From positions 1 to 38,180 of the forward strand of contig JANQGW010000175.1 of the NCBI GenBank assembly GCA_028282905.1: DNA of 38,180 nucleotides. The letters are read 5' to 3'. Shown in pieces: positions 30,996-38,180 of the stretch. Each line of letters starts with the position of its first letter. The stretch's first letter is position 1. The translations under genes were made by a program, and so were the position numbers. Source of the DNA: Sedimentisphaerales bacterium. Lineage in GTDB: Bacteria > Planctomycetota > Phycisphaerae > Sedimentisphaerales > Anaerohalosphaeraceae. Under the pieces are notes generated by a model, which saw only the letters and a program-made list of their open reading frames with translations, did not search any database and had not been told where the DNA came from.

Positions 30996-31016
30996 GTTAC
31001 TGCTTACTGATTACTG
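30996..31016. repeat. Heptamer tandem array (NTTACTG x3)
   Basis: GTTACTG, CTTACTG, ATTACTG in direct succession, 24 bases upstream of the HAD phosphatase start. On the minus strand the unit is CAGTAAN. This is nearly the CANTAAT unit seen at 11456-11483, so the two arrays may belong to one genomic repeat class. Confidence 0.55.
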
Positions 31017-31226
31017 ATAGCCGCCACGCATTATAGCGGACGTTGTTGAATGTTTAAATCAATATTCCAAAAACCGTAATATTCGCAAACTTTTCGCAGT
31101 TACAGGCGTAGAGATAGCAAATTTCATGAACAATATAAATTAAACCCAATATTGCTCTATTTTTCACAATATTTAATAGAGATACTCAATTTATTACACT
31201 TTTGACTGTTTTTAGCGTTCTATTTG

Positions 31227-31255
31227 TTGCATCTGAAATACAATTCTGATAAACT
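31227..31255 (+). promoter_or_regulatory. Probable promoter of the hydG-aspA-hydF-hydE operon
   Basis: TTGCAT at 31227-31232 and TAAACT at 31250-31255 with a 17-base spacer. Start expected near 31262, leaving a leader of about 50 bases with GAGGTG before the hydG ATG. Confidence 0.45.
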
Positions 31256-31312
31256 TACCTATATTCAAAGAAAGAAAAAACGCGATTTTGATACAAATAT
31301 TGAGGTGCAAGC

Positions 31313-32704
31313 ATGACCACAAGACATATTATCGATGAAACCGCTGTCGAACAGGCCCTGAAGCAGGGAAAAACAGCCGATGCGGCCCAAATCCGCGAAA
31401 TCCTCGCCAAGGCAAGCGAGATGAAAGGACTGAATCTCGGGGACGTCGCCGCCCTGACCACCATCAGCGACCCGGAGTTGCTGGGACAGCTCTTTGATAC
31501 CGCAAAACAAGTCAAGGAAACGATTTACGGCCGCCGACTGGTGGTTTTCGCCCCGCTGTATATCTCGAATCTGTGTAAAAACGAATGCCTGTATTGTGCA
31601 TTTCGGGCTAAAAACACCGATATCACCCGCCGGGCACTCACCCAGGACGAAATTGCCGATGAAGTCAAAACCCTCGAAGAACAGGGACACAAGCGTGTTC
31701 TGCTGGTTGCGGGTGAATCGTATCCGAAACAGGGCTTCCAGTATGTGCTGGACTCGATTGCGACGGTTTACGGAACGACCGTCGGCAATGGCGAAATCCG
31801 CCGGGTCAATGTCAATGTCGCCCCGCTGACGCTGGACGAGTTCAAGCAGCTTAAAGCTGCCCAGATCGGCACCTATCAGATTTTCCAGGAAACCTACAAC
31901 CGGAATACCTATAGCAAGGTCCACGTCGGCGGCCAGAAAGCTGATTATGACTGGCGGATCACCGCGATTGACCGCGCGATGGAAGCCGGTATCGATGACG
32001 TCGGCATCGGCGTGCTATTCGGACTGTGCGACTGGCGGTTTGAAACGCTGGCCCTGATGCAGCATATTAATTATCTGGAAGATAAATTCGATGTCGGCCC
32101 GCATACCATCAGCGTGCCCCGCCTGGAACCGGCCACCGGCTCGGATATGTCCACCCACCCGCCGAAACCGGTCAGCGATATTGATTTCCGAAAGCTCGTC
32201 GCGATTTTGAGGTTGGCGGTGCCCTATACCGGCATTATCATGTCCACGCGCGAAACACCGAAGATGCGGACCGAAACATTTGCCCTCGGTGTCTCACAAA
32301 TTTCCGCAGGCAGTCGGACTAATCCCGGCGGCTATGCGGAAGGCGAAGATGTAATTGACGAGGCACAGTTCTCGCTCGGCGATCACCGCCCGCTGGATGA
32401 AGTCATCGGCGACGTCGCCAATCTCGGCTATATCCCGTCGTTCTGTACCGGCTGCTATCGGCTGGGCCGGACTGGTCAGGACTTTATGGATATGGCCAAG
32501 CCGGGGTTGATCAAAGAACACTGCGACCCGAACGCCCTTTCGACATTTTTGGAGTACCTGCTGGATTACGGCTCAGACGCGACCCGACAGGCCGGCGAAA
32601 AACTGATTCAAACCGTGCTCGGCGAAATGAGCGAGTCAGTTCGTCAACGAAGCGAAACCATGCTGTCCAAAGTCCGTGAGGGCCGGCGGGATGTCTTCTG
32701 CTAA
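31313..32704 (+). CDS. hydG: [FeFe]-hydrogenase maturase HydG
   Basis: 463 residues. This radical SAM tyrosine lyase splits tyrosine to give the CO and CN ligands of the H-cluster, with p-cresol as by-product. The SAM cluster motif is C88-K-N-E-C92-L-Y-C95. The C-terminal auxiliary cluster, where the Fe(CO)2CN synthon forms, is bound by C-T-G-C in S-F-C-T-G-C-Y-R-L-G-R-T-G near 382. ThiH-like segments such as Q-E-T-Y-N-R and G-V-L-F-G-L-C-D are present. It starts five bases after GAGGTG and opens a maturation operon. No hydrogenase structural gene is in the window. Confidence 0.97.
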   Translation: MTTRHIIDETAVEQALKQGKTADAAQIREILAKASEMKGLNLGDVAALTTISDPELLGQLFDTAKQVKETIYGRRLVVFAPLYISNLCKNECLYCAFRAKNTDITRRALTQDEIADEVKTLEEQGHKRVLLVAGESYPKQGFQYVLDSIATVYGTTVGNGEIRRVNVNVAPLTLDEFKQLKAAQIGTYQIFQETYNRNTYSKVHVGGQKADYDWRITAIDRAMEAGIDDVGIGVLFGLCDWRFETLALMQHINYLEDKFDVGPHTISVPRLEPATGSDMSTHPPKPVSDIDFRKLVAILRLAVPYTGIIMSTRETPKMRTETFALGVSQISAGSRTNPGGYAEGEDVIDEAQFSLGDHRPLDEVIGDVANLGYIPSFCTGCYRLGRTGQDFMDMAKPGLIKEHCDPNALSTFLEYLLDYGSDATRQAGEKLIQTVLGEMSESVRQRSETMLSKVREGRRDVFC

Positions 32705-32782
32705 AAAGCCGGAACCGCAGATTACGCAGATTTCACGGATTATAAATATAATTTTACGGTCTTCCCTGTATAATATTGGTCT

Positions 32783-34195
32783 ATGAAATATCGAATTGAA
32801 CAAGATGCTTTGGGAACGATGGATATTACCGCGGATGCGCTTTGGGGAATCCATACCGCGCGGGCGGTGGAGAACTTTCCTTTTTCCCGGCGGCCGGTTC
32901 CGGCTTCGATAATCGCGGCTTACGGAACTGTCAAACTGGCGTGTTTGACGACGTGCAACCAGTTGAACGTCTGGGATGATGCTGCGAAAGTCGAAGCCAT
33001 GCTACGGGCCTGTTCGGAAATGGCTGAAGGTTTGCTCAATGAATCGATTCTCGTCGATCTTATGCAGGGTGGAGCCGGAACCAGCCTGAACATGAATGTC
33101 AACGAGACAATCGCCAACCGCAGCCTGCAATTATTGGATAAGCCCTGCGGCGACTACACAGCAGTTTCAGCGACCGATGACATCAACCGCTATCAATCGA
33201 CCAATGACACCTATCCGACAGCGTTGAAACTGGCGGCTATTCGCGGTATCCAAAGTCTCGAACAGAACCTGGTCGCCCTGCAGGAAGCGTTTCAGGCCAA
33301 GGAGAAGGAATTTGCCCATATCGTTAAAATCGGCCGCACGCAGTGCCAGGACGCGGTCTTGACAACGCTGGGTCGGGAAATGGCCGCTTATGCGGAAGCG
33401 ATCAACCGCGACCGCTGGCGTGTTTATAAATGTATCGAGCGGCTGCGGGTCGTTAACCTTGGCGGCACGGCCATCGGCACCGGACTGGCGGCAGAACGAC
33501 AGTATATTTTCCGGGTGGTCGATACGCTTCGGGAAATCACCCACATCGGATTCGCCCGGGCCGAAAACCTGATCGAGTGCACGCAAAATGCCGATGTCTT
33601 CGTGGAAGTCAGCGGGATTTTGAAAGCGTGTGCCGTTTCGCTGATGAAGATATGCAATGACCTGCGGTTCATGTCCAGCGGCCCGGATGCCGGCATCGGT
33701 GAAATCCGCCTGCCCGCCCGAGCTGCCGGCTCGTCCATTATGCCCGGTAAAGTCAACCCGGTCATCTGTGAGTCGGTCATTCAGGCCGCGATGCAGACAA
33801 CCGGCAACGATGTGGTCATCACACAGGCCTGTGCTGCCGGAAATCTGGAACTGAATGCCTTTTTGCCGGTCGTGACTGCCAATCTCCTCGACAGTATTGA
33901 CCTGCTGACTACGGCAACTGACATCTTGCGAAGGCACTGTGTCGAAGGCATCGAAGCTGACGAAAACCGCTGCAAAGCGTTCGTGGAAAACTCCACGGCT
34001 GTTGCCACCGCCCTCTTGCCGGCATTAGGCTATGATACCTGTGAAAAAATCGTTGAGCAGGCAAATGAAAAAAACAAAACCATCCGGCAGATTGTTACCG
34101 AGCAGAATCTTCTGACCGATGAACAATTCGACCAACTGACCAGCGCTGAAGCGGTTTGTCAGTTGGGTTTTCGTAAACAACAAAGGAACGAGTAA
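32783..34195 (+). CDS. aspA: Aspartate ammonia-lyase family protein
   Basis: 470 residues of the aspartase/fumarase superfamily. The signature G-S-S-I-M-P-G-K-V-N-P is near 314-324. The substrate-site segments T-N-D-T-Y-P-T-A (about 136) and G-R-T-Q-C-Q-D-A (about 183) support aspartase rather than fumarase, though T-Q-C-Q-D replaces the usual T-x-L-Q-D. Aspartase releases ammonia from aspartate to give fumarate. Lyases of this group commonly sit among hydE/F/G genes, as here, with the stop overlapping the hydF start by one base. A role in providing ammonium for the bridging amine of the H-cluster is plausible but inferred. Confidence 0.9.
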   Translation: MKYRIEQDALGTMDITADALWGIHTARAVENFPFSRRPVPASIIAAYGTVKLACLTTCNQLNVWDDAAKVEAMLRACSEMAEGLLNESILVDLMQGGAGTSLNMNVNETIANRSLQLLDKPCGDYTAVSATDDINRYQSTNDTYPTALKLAAIRGIQSLEQNLVALQEAFQAKEKEFAHIVKIGRTQCQDAVLTTLGREMAAYAEAINRDRWRVYKCIERLRVVNLGGTAIGTGLAAERQYIFRVVDTLREITHIGFARAENLIECTQNADVFVEVSGILKACAVSLMKICNDLRFMSSGPDAGIGEIRLPARAAGSSIMPGKVNPVICESVIQAAMQTTGNDVVITQACAAGNLELNAFLPVVTANLLDSIDLLTTATDILRRHCVEGIEADENRCKAFVENSTAVATALLPALGYDTCEKIVEQANEKNKTIRQIVTEQNLLTDEQFDQLTSAEAVCQLGFRKQQRNE

Positions 34196-35421
34196 TGGCA
34201 CAGGCAACGCCCAAAGGATTTCGATTGCATATCGGCTTGTTTGGTCGGCGAAACGTCGGCAAATCCAGCCTGCTCAACGCCATTGTGCGACAGCAGGTCT
34301 CGATTGTCTCCGAACATGCCGGCACCACCACTGACCCTGTGGAAAAACCGATGGAACTGCTGCCGGTCGGACCGGTTTTGTTTATTGATACCGCCGGCAT
34401 AGACGACGAAGGCGCATTAGGTGAAATGCGGATTGACAAAACCCATCAGACGTTAGACCGCGTGGACCTGGGCGTGATCGTGACCGATGGCGACTGGGGT
34501 GCTTTTGAAACAAAACTGCTGGACGAGTTGAAACATCGCGACGTCCCGGTGATTGCAATCTTTAATAAAACTGACATTACCAAGCCGTCAGCGGAAACAC
34601 TTAACAATCTGAGCGATAGTAAAATCCCTGTCGTCCAAACCGCGGCTGTCAACCAGATAGGTATTCTGGATTTCCGGCAGGCCTTGCTGGATGACGCCCC
34701 CGCCGACTTTATTGACAGCCCGGCGATTGTCGGTGACCTGGTCGGGCCGGGACAAACGGCGGTACTGGTGGTGCCGATCGACAAAGAGGCCCCCAAGGGC
34801 CGGCTGATTCTACCGCAGGTGCAGACCATTCGCGACCTGCTCGACAGCGACGCGATGTGTGTCGTCGCCAAGGAACGCGAACTTCGGGCAGCCATTGAAA
34901 ATCTGAAACAGCTGCCCAAGCTGGTTGTGACCGATTCACAGGCCTTTTTGAAAGTCGCCGCGGATACACCGTCGGAAGTACCGATGACCAGTTTTTCGAT
35001 TCTCTTCTCGCGATTCAAAGGTGATCTGGCTACACAGACACTCGGCGCAATGGCGGTGGAAAAGCTGCAGCCCGGCGATGAAGTCCTGATTGCCGAGGCA
35101 TGCAGTCATCACCCCATCGGTGAAGACATCGGCCGCGTTAAGATTCCTCGCTGGCTGACGCAATATGTTGGCGGAAAACTGAATTTCACTACCGTGCAGG
35201 GACAGGACTTCCCCGAAGACCTGTCGCCGTATAAGCTGGTCATCCACTGCGGCGCCTGCATGTGGAACCGCCGGACGATGCTGAATCGTCTGCTTAAATG
35301 CCGACAGGCGGGCATCCCGATTACAAACTACGGACTGGTCATCGCCTACAGCCTCGGCATCTTCAAGCGTGCCCTGCAGCCCTTCCCGGCGGCGCTGGAA
35401 GCGTACAATCAAAATTTATAA
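34195..35421 (+). CDS. hydF: [FeFe]-hydrogenase maturation GTPase HydF
   Basis: 408 residues. It is the scaffold on which the [2Fe] subcluster is assembled before transfer to the hydrogenase. The N-terminal GTPase has G-R-R-N-V-G-K-S-S, D-T-A-G-I-D and N-K-T-D. The middle is the dimerisation domain. The C-terminal cluster domain has the ligands E-A-C-S-H-H-P and I-H-C-G-A-C-M-W-N, i.e. C-x-H plus H-C-x2-C. The start codon overlaps the lyase stop (TAATG). Order and spacing show one transcript with hydG upstream and hydE downstream. Confidence 0.97.
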   Translation: MAQATPKGFRLHIGLFGRRNVGKSSLLNAIVRQQVSIVSEHAGTTTDPVEKPMELLPVGPVLFIDTAGIDDEGALGEMRIDKTHQTLDRVDLGVIVTDGDWGAFETKLLDELKHRDVPVIAIFNKTDITKPSAETLNNLSDSKIPVVQTAAVNQIGILDFRQALLDDAPADFIDSPAIVGDLVGPGQTAVLVVPIDKEAPKGRLILPQVQTIRDLLDSDAMCVVAKERELRAAIENLKQLPKLVVTDSQAFLKVAADTPSEVPMTSFSILFSRFKGDLATQTLGAMAVEKLQPGDEVLIAEACSHHPIGEDIGRVKIPRWLTQYVGGKLNFTTVQGQDFPEDLSPYKLVIHCGACMWNRRTMLNRLLKCRQAGIPITNYGLVIAYSLGIFKRALQPFPAALEAYNQNL

Positions 35422-35446
35422 TGATAAATGACGAGTGAATAATATC

Positions 35447-36502
35447 ATGCTGAATAAAGATATATCGATTGAACAAATTGAGATGTGGCTGCGTGAAACT
35501 GATGAACAGAAGCTGGAAACGCTCTGGGACGCGGCCAATACTCTGCGAAAAGAACACGTCGGTGACGAGGTTCATCTGAGAGGCCTGATTGAAATAAGCA
35601 ACTACTGTGTGCGTCAATGCGCCTATTGCGGATTGGCCGCGGGCAATAAAAATACGACCCGCTATCGCATGAACGCCGACGAAATCTATGCCTGCGCTGA
35701 AGAGGCCGCCAGTTACGGCTACGGCACGGTCGTCATGCAGGCCGGCGAAGACTACGGCATCAAAACCGACTGGCTGGCTGACATTGTCAAGCGGATCAAG
35801 GAAAATCTGCCGCTGGCAGTCACGCTCAGCATGGGTGAACGTCCGTTTGATGACTTAAAGACATGGCGAGATGCCGGCGCCGACCGCTACCTGCTGCGAT
35901 TTGAAACTTCCGACAGCCATTTATATAAGCTCATTCACCCGCCGCTGCCGAAACAGACTACCGACCGCTTTGAGATTTTGCACCATCTGCAGGAATTGGG
36001 CTATGAAACCGGCTCCGGCGTGATGATCGGCATTCCCAGCCAGACCTTTACCACGCTGGCCAATGACATCGATACGTTTCGGCGCTACGATATGGATATG
36101 ATCGGCGTCGGGCCGTATATTGCCAACCCGCAGTCACCTCTGGAAATCGACGGCATTGATTATCCCGTCGCCGCGGCCGATCAAGTGGAAAATACCGAGA
36201 TGATGACCTATAAAGTCGTCGCCCTGACACGGCTGGTTTGCCCCGAAGCTAACATCCCCAGCACGACCGCACTGGCAACCATTAACAAGAAAAGCGGCCG
36301 CGAACTGGGCCTGAGCCGCGGTGCCAACATCGTCATGCCCAATGTTACGCCGGTCGAATACCGCAGTAAGTACGAAATCTACCCCGGTAAGGCCTGCCTG
36401 AACGAAACCGCCAAACAATGTCAGGGCTGTTTAGCCGCACGTATTGCCTCCATCGGACGCACTATCGGTAATGGGCCGGGTTCAAGAGTGCATCATGCAT
36501 AA
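35447..36502 (+). CDS. hydE: [FeFe]-hydrogenase maturase HydE
   Basis: 351 residues from ATG 35447; an in-frame GTG at 35435 is possible and neither start has a strong ribosome binding site. This radical SAM enzyme of the BioB-like group acts on the Fe(CO)2CN-cysteine complex made by HydG. The cluster motif is N-Y-C-V-R-Q-C-A-Y-C-G near residues 53-62. Q-A-G-E-D, F-E-T-S-D and G-S-G-V-M-I-G-I-P are typical. The C-terminus retains two further cysteine spots (K-Q-C-Q-G-C), as in HydE proteins with an optional second cluster. Last gene of the operon, 25 bases after hydF. Confidence 0.96.
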   Translation: MLNKDISIEQIEMWLRETDEQKLETLWDAANTLRKEHVGDEVHLRGLIEISNYCVRQCAYCGLAAGNKNTTRYRMNADEIYACAEEAASYGYGTVVMQAGEDYGIKTDWLADIVKRIKENLPLAVTLSMGERPFDDLKTWRDAGADRYLLRFETSDSHLYKLIHPPLPKQTTDRFEILHHLQELGYETGSGVMIGIPSQTFTTLANDIDTFRRYDMDMIGVGPYIANPQSPLEIDGIDYPVAAADQVENTEMMTYKVVALTRLVCPEANIPSTTALATINKKSGRELGLSRGANIVMPNVTPVEYRSKYEIYPGKACLNETAKQCQGCLAARIASIGRTIGNGPGSRVHHA

Positions 36503-36538
36503 AAAAAAACAGAGCCGGAACATCAATGACCGGCTCTG
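36501..36538 (-). terminator. Rho-independent terminator of nifS
   Basis: On the minus strand CAGAGCCGG, an 11-base loop and CCGGCTCTG are followed by nine T (the A tract at 36501-36509). It begins directly at the hydE stop codon and serves the nifS transcript from the other side. The plus strand lacks a T tract, so hydE termination here would be weak. Confidence 0.85.
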
Positions 36539-36573
36539 ATTGAGATACCCTGATGTTGTGAATCAGTTTCTGA

Positions 36574-37734
36574 TTATGTTTTTACAAACGGACTCAACTC
36601 CCGCAGGCGTTCGATAATCGGCGGCATCTTTTCGATCACCGTGTCAACATCCTGCTGCGTGTTGTAGCGACTCAGGCTGAATCGAATTGAGCCGTGCGCC
36701 GCCGTAAACGGCACACCCATCGCCCGCAGCACATGCGACGGCTCTAATGCCCCGGAGGTGCAGGCCGAACCGCTGCTGGCACAAATCCCGAACTGATTGA
36801 GCATCATCAAAATCGATTCACCTTCGATAAACTCAAAGCTGATATTGGTCGTATTCGGCAAACGATTATCCGTGTCGCCATTGACAAAACAATCCGGACA
36901 GGACGCCAGCAAACCCGCTTCCAGCTTGTCCCGCAAGTCCCTGACACAGGTGTTTTCCTCATCCAGACGGGCCGCGGCCAACTCGCAGGCCTTACCCATC
37001 GCGATTATACCAGGGACGTTTTCGGTACCGCCGCGGCGACCGGATTCCTGATGGCCGCCATGCATGAACGTGCCGATCCGCGTGCCCCGCCGCACATACA
37101 ACACGCCAATGCCCTTGGGGGCGTGCAATTTATGGCCAGACAGGCTCAGCAAGTCAATTGCGCTGTCTTTCAGATTCATCGGTATCTTGCCCACGGCCTG
37201 TACAGCATCCGTATGAAACTCCACACCGCGAGCCTTAACAAGTTCGGCAATCTTTTCCACCGGGAAAATCGTGCCCGATTCATTGTTCGCCCACATGACC
37301 GATACAACCGCGGTATTGTCATCAACGCGGAAACCCAGTTCATCAATATCCAACTGACCCTCTCGGTTAACGCCGATTTCGCTGACACTGTAGCCATGTC
37401 GTTCAAGATCGCGGCAGGTCGTCAGCACCGCCGGGTGCTCAACTCGCGTCGTCACCACCTTCCGGCGATTCGGATATACCTCCAGCGTCCCTTTAATCGC
37501 CGTATTATCACTTTCAGTGCCGCAGCTGGTAAAAATAATCTCGTCCGGCTCACAGCCCAGCAATGCGGCCACCCGCTCACGCGCCTCGGCAATTTTCTTG
37601 CCGATCTGCCCGCCAAACGTATGCATACTGGAAGGATTACCGTACTTTTCCGTCAGGTACGGCATCATTTCTTCCACTACTTCATCCGCAACGCGCGTCG
37701 TCGCGTTATTGTCCATATAAATTATATTTGCCAT
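36574..37734 (-). CDS. nifS: Cysteine desulfurase NifS/IscS type
   Basis: 386 residues from ATG 37734, chosen for GGGAG eight bases upstream (an earlier in-frame ATG at 37752 is possible). It takes sulfur from cysteine for Fe-S assembly, using PLP. The start I-Y-M-D-N-N-A-T-T-R, the PLP lysine in S-L-S-G-H-K-L-H-A-P-K-G and the persulfide Cys in S-S-G-S-A-C-T-S-G-A identify it. The Cys loop is the long group I type. It follows nifU with 28 bases between, giving a NifU-NifS pair typical of anaerobes, and is divergent in function from but next to the hydrogenase maturation operon, which needs Fe-S clusters. Confidence 0.96.
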   Translation of the reverse strand: MANIIYMDNNATTRVADEVVEEMMPYLTEKYGNPSSMHTFGGQIGKKIAEARERVAALLGCEPDEIIFTSCGTESDNTAIKGTLEVYPNRRKVVTTRVEHPAVLTTCRDLERHGYSVSEIGVNREGQLDIDELGFRVDDNTAVVSVMWANNESGTIFPVEKIAELVKARGVEFHTDAVQAVGKIPMNLKDSAIDLLSLSGHKLHAPKGIGVLYVRRGTRIGTFMHGGHQESGRRGGTENVPGIIAMGKACELAAARLDEENTCVRDLRDKLEAGLLASCPDCFVNGDTDNRLPNTTNISFEFIEGESILMMLNQFGICASSGSACTSGALEPSHVLRAMGVPFTAAHGSIRFSLSRYNTQQDVDTVIEKMPPIIERLRELSPFVKT

Positions 37735-37762
37735 GGGAACAACTCCCGTCATCTCTCTCGTA

Positions 37763-38180
37763 TCAGTCTTTCAGTTCTTCCACCATCAGTTCATCGCTGA
37801 CAAACTCTCGGAGCCGGGCCTTGACCACATCCCGCATCGTGTATTCGGCCATCTTACACTGAGCGCACATCCCGCGAAAGGCCACAATCACTTTGTTGCC
37901 TTCCACGTCGATCAGTTCAATGTCGCCGCCGTCAGCACGCAATGCCGGGCGAATCTGCTCATTGATCGTCTGCTGAACCAGTTGGATCTTCTGGATGTTG
38001 GTCAGCTTGGCAGGTTTGGCCGGCTTTTCCTTGTGCTCAACGTGGGCCTTTTCGCCCTGGTACTGTTCGACCAGTTCGGCAATGCGTTCTTTACAGCCGC
38101 CGCAGCCGCCACCGGCTTTGCAGTAGTTGGTCACTTCTTCAACCGTGGTCAGATCGTTTTCCAGCACCACCTTTTTGATT
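37763..38180 (-). CDS. nifU: Fe-S scaffold protein NifU, 5' end beyond window
   Basis: The last 138 or so residues are present; the frame is open to base 38180. Seen first is a BFD-like [2Fe-2S] segment ending Y-C-K-A-G-G-G-C-G-G-C-K. A linker rich in Lys, Ala and Pro follows, then the C-terminal NifU domain, R-P-A-L-R-A-D-G-G-D-I-E-L with the scaffold motif G-M-C-A-Q-C. The IscU-like N-terminal domain must lie to the right. A GTG at 38170 is not the start. NifU receives sulfur from NifS and passes clusters to target proteins. Confidence 0.95.
   Translation of the reverse strand, partial: IKKVVLENDLTTVEEVTNYCKAGGGCGGCKERIAELVEQYQGEKAHVEHKEKPAKPAKLTNIQKIQLVQQTINEQIRPALRADGGDIELIDVEGNKVIVAFRGMCAQCKMAEYTMRDVVKARLREFVSDELMVEELKD

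Larger units (their letters stand above)
30973..31312. other. Divergent intergenic region, HAD phosphatase / hydG
   Basis: 340 bases. It holds a three-unit heptamer array next to the phosphatase gene and a likely hydG promoter at the right end. The middle is AT-rich with no open frame. I see no complete Rex-type or FNR-type palindrome, although TTTTTCACAATATTT near 31160 carries a Rex-like half site. Confidence 0.5.

Noticed and set aside
33167-33937. 256-codon minus-strand frame opposite the aspartase gene
   Set aside because: Antisense shadow of a well-conserved gene; composition and lack of motifs do not support coding.
36501-36538. Hairpin as terminator of hydE
   Set aside because: The T tract exists only on the minus strand, so it serves nifS.
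37051-37800. 249-codon plus-strand frame opposite nifS
   Set aside because: Antisense to an unambiguous gene; no recognisable domain.
1-38180. CRISPR array, transposase or prophage structural genes
   Set aside because: No regularly spaced direct repeats of 25-40 bases, no transposase or integrase frame and no capsid or terminase motif were seen; the only direct repeats are the tRNA copies and heptamer arrays.

Overview
The window looks like chromosomal DNA of an anaerobic, glycan-degrading bacterium. It is most likely a planctomycete of the class Phycisphaerae (Sedimentisphaerales-like). This is an inference from gene content: exported S1 sulfatases with a sialidase, an ECF sigma factor next to a signal peptidase, an unusual multi-HTH sigma factor, UroD-like/corrinoid methyltransfer proteins, and a complete HydE/F/G set for [FeFe]-hydrogenase maturation. 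No rRNA or other phylogenetic marker settles it.

Layout. (1) 1-5248, minus strand: a sialoglycan or sulfated-glycan operon read as GntR regulator, internally duplicated sialidase, TAT-exported sulfatase, second sulfatase (cut by the window edge). An 18-bp perfect palindrome lies just upstream of the regulator. (2) 5586-9052: a tRNA-Ser(GCT) gene followed by a 3.3-kb AT-rich island, closed by a 64-bp degenerate copy of the tRNA 3' half. The island holds a PD-(D/E)XK-like protein, a winged-helix protein, an HNH endonuclease, an orphan Vsr nuclease and several broken genes, but no integrase. (3) 9131-11977, minus: SRP RNA, a four-helix-bundle gene bracketed by heptamer arrays, dnaX with a nine-A slippage site, recR. 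(4) 12166-16878: a small ferredoxin; then, on the minus strand, an ECF sigma/small membrane protein/lepB operon, proC, and a 545-residue sigma factor with extra HTH domains. (5) 17010-17127, plus: a candidate small RNA with its own promoter and terminator. (6) 17238-23131: a corrinoid protein divergent from an operon of fused EtfB-EtfA, ETF:quinone oxidoreductase and a UroD-like protein. (7) 23107-30972, minus: a zinc-ribbon membrane protein, a polytopic membrane protein, L-serine dehydratase, DNA polymerase I, three small unknowns and a HAD phosphatase. (8) 31313-36502, plus: hydG, an aspartase-like gene, hydF, hydE. (9) 36574-38180, minus: nifU (cut) and nifS.

How the parts fit. The first operon would release sialic acid and sulfate from host or algal/mucin glycans under GntR control. 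HydG, HydE and HydF build the H-cluster; the lyase between them may supply ammonium, and NifS/NifU supply Fe-S clusters. The fused ETF carries the EtfB signature seen in electron-bifurcating ETFs, so with its quinone oxidoreductase it may couple quinone chemistry to ferredoxin, and through ferredoxin to hydrogenase. The physical link to a corrinoid protein and a UroD-like protein hints at a methyl-group oxidation or demethylation route whose substrate cannot be read here.

The best candidates for something undescribed are the two-polypeptide ETF/ETF-QO set with methyltransfer genes, the candidate C-rich small RNA, the multi-HTH sigma factor, and the integrase-less tRNA island.
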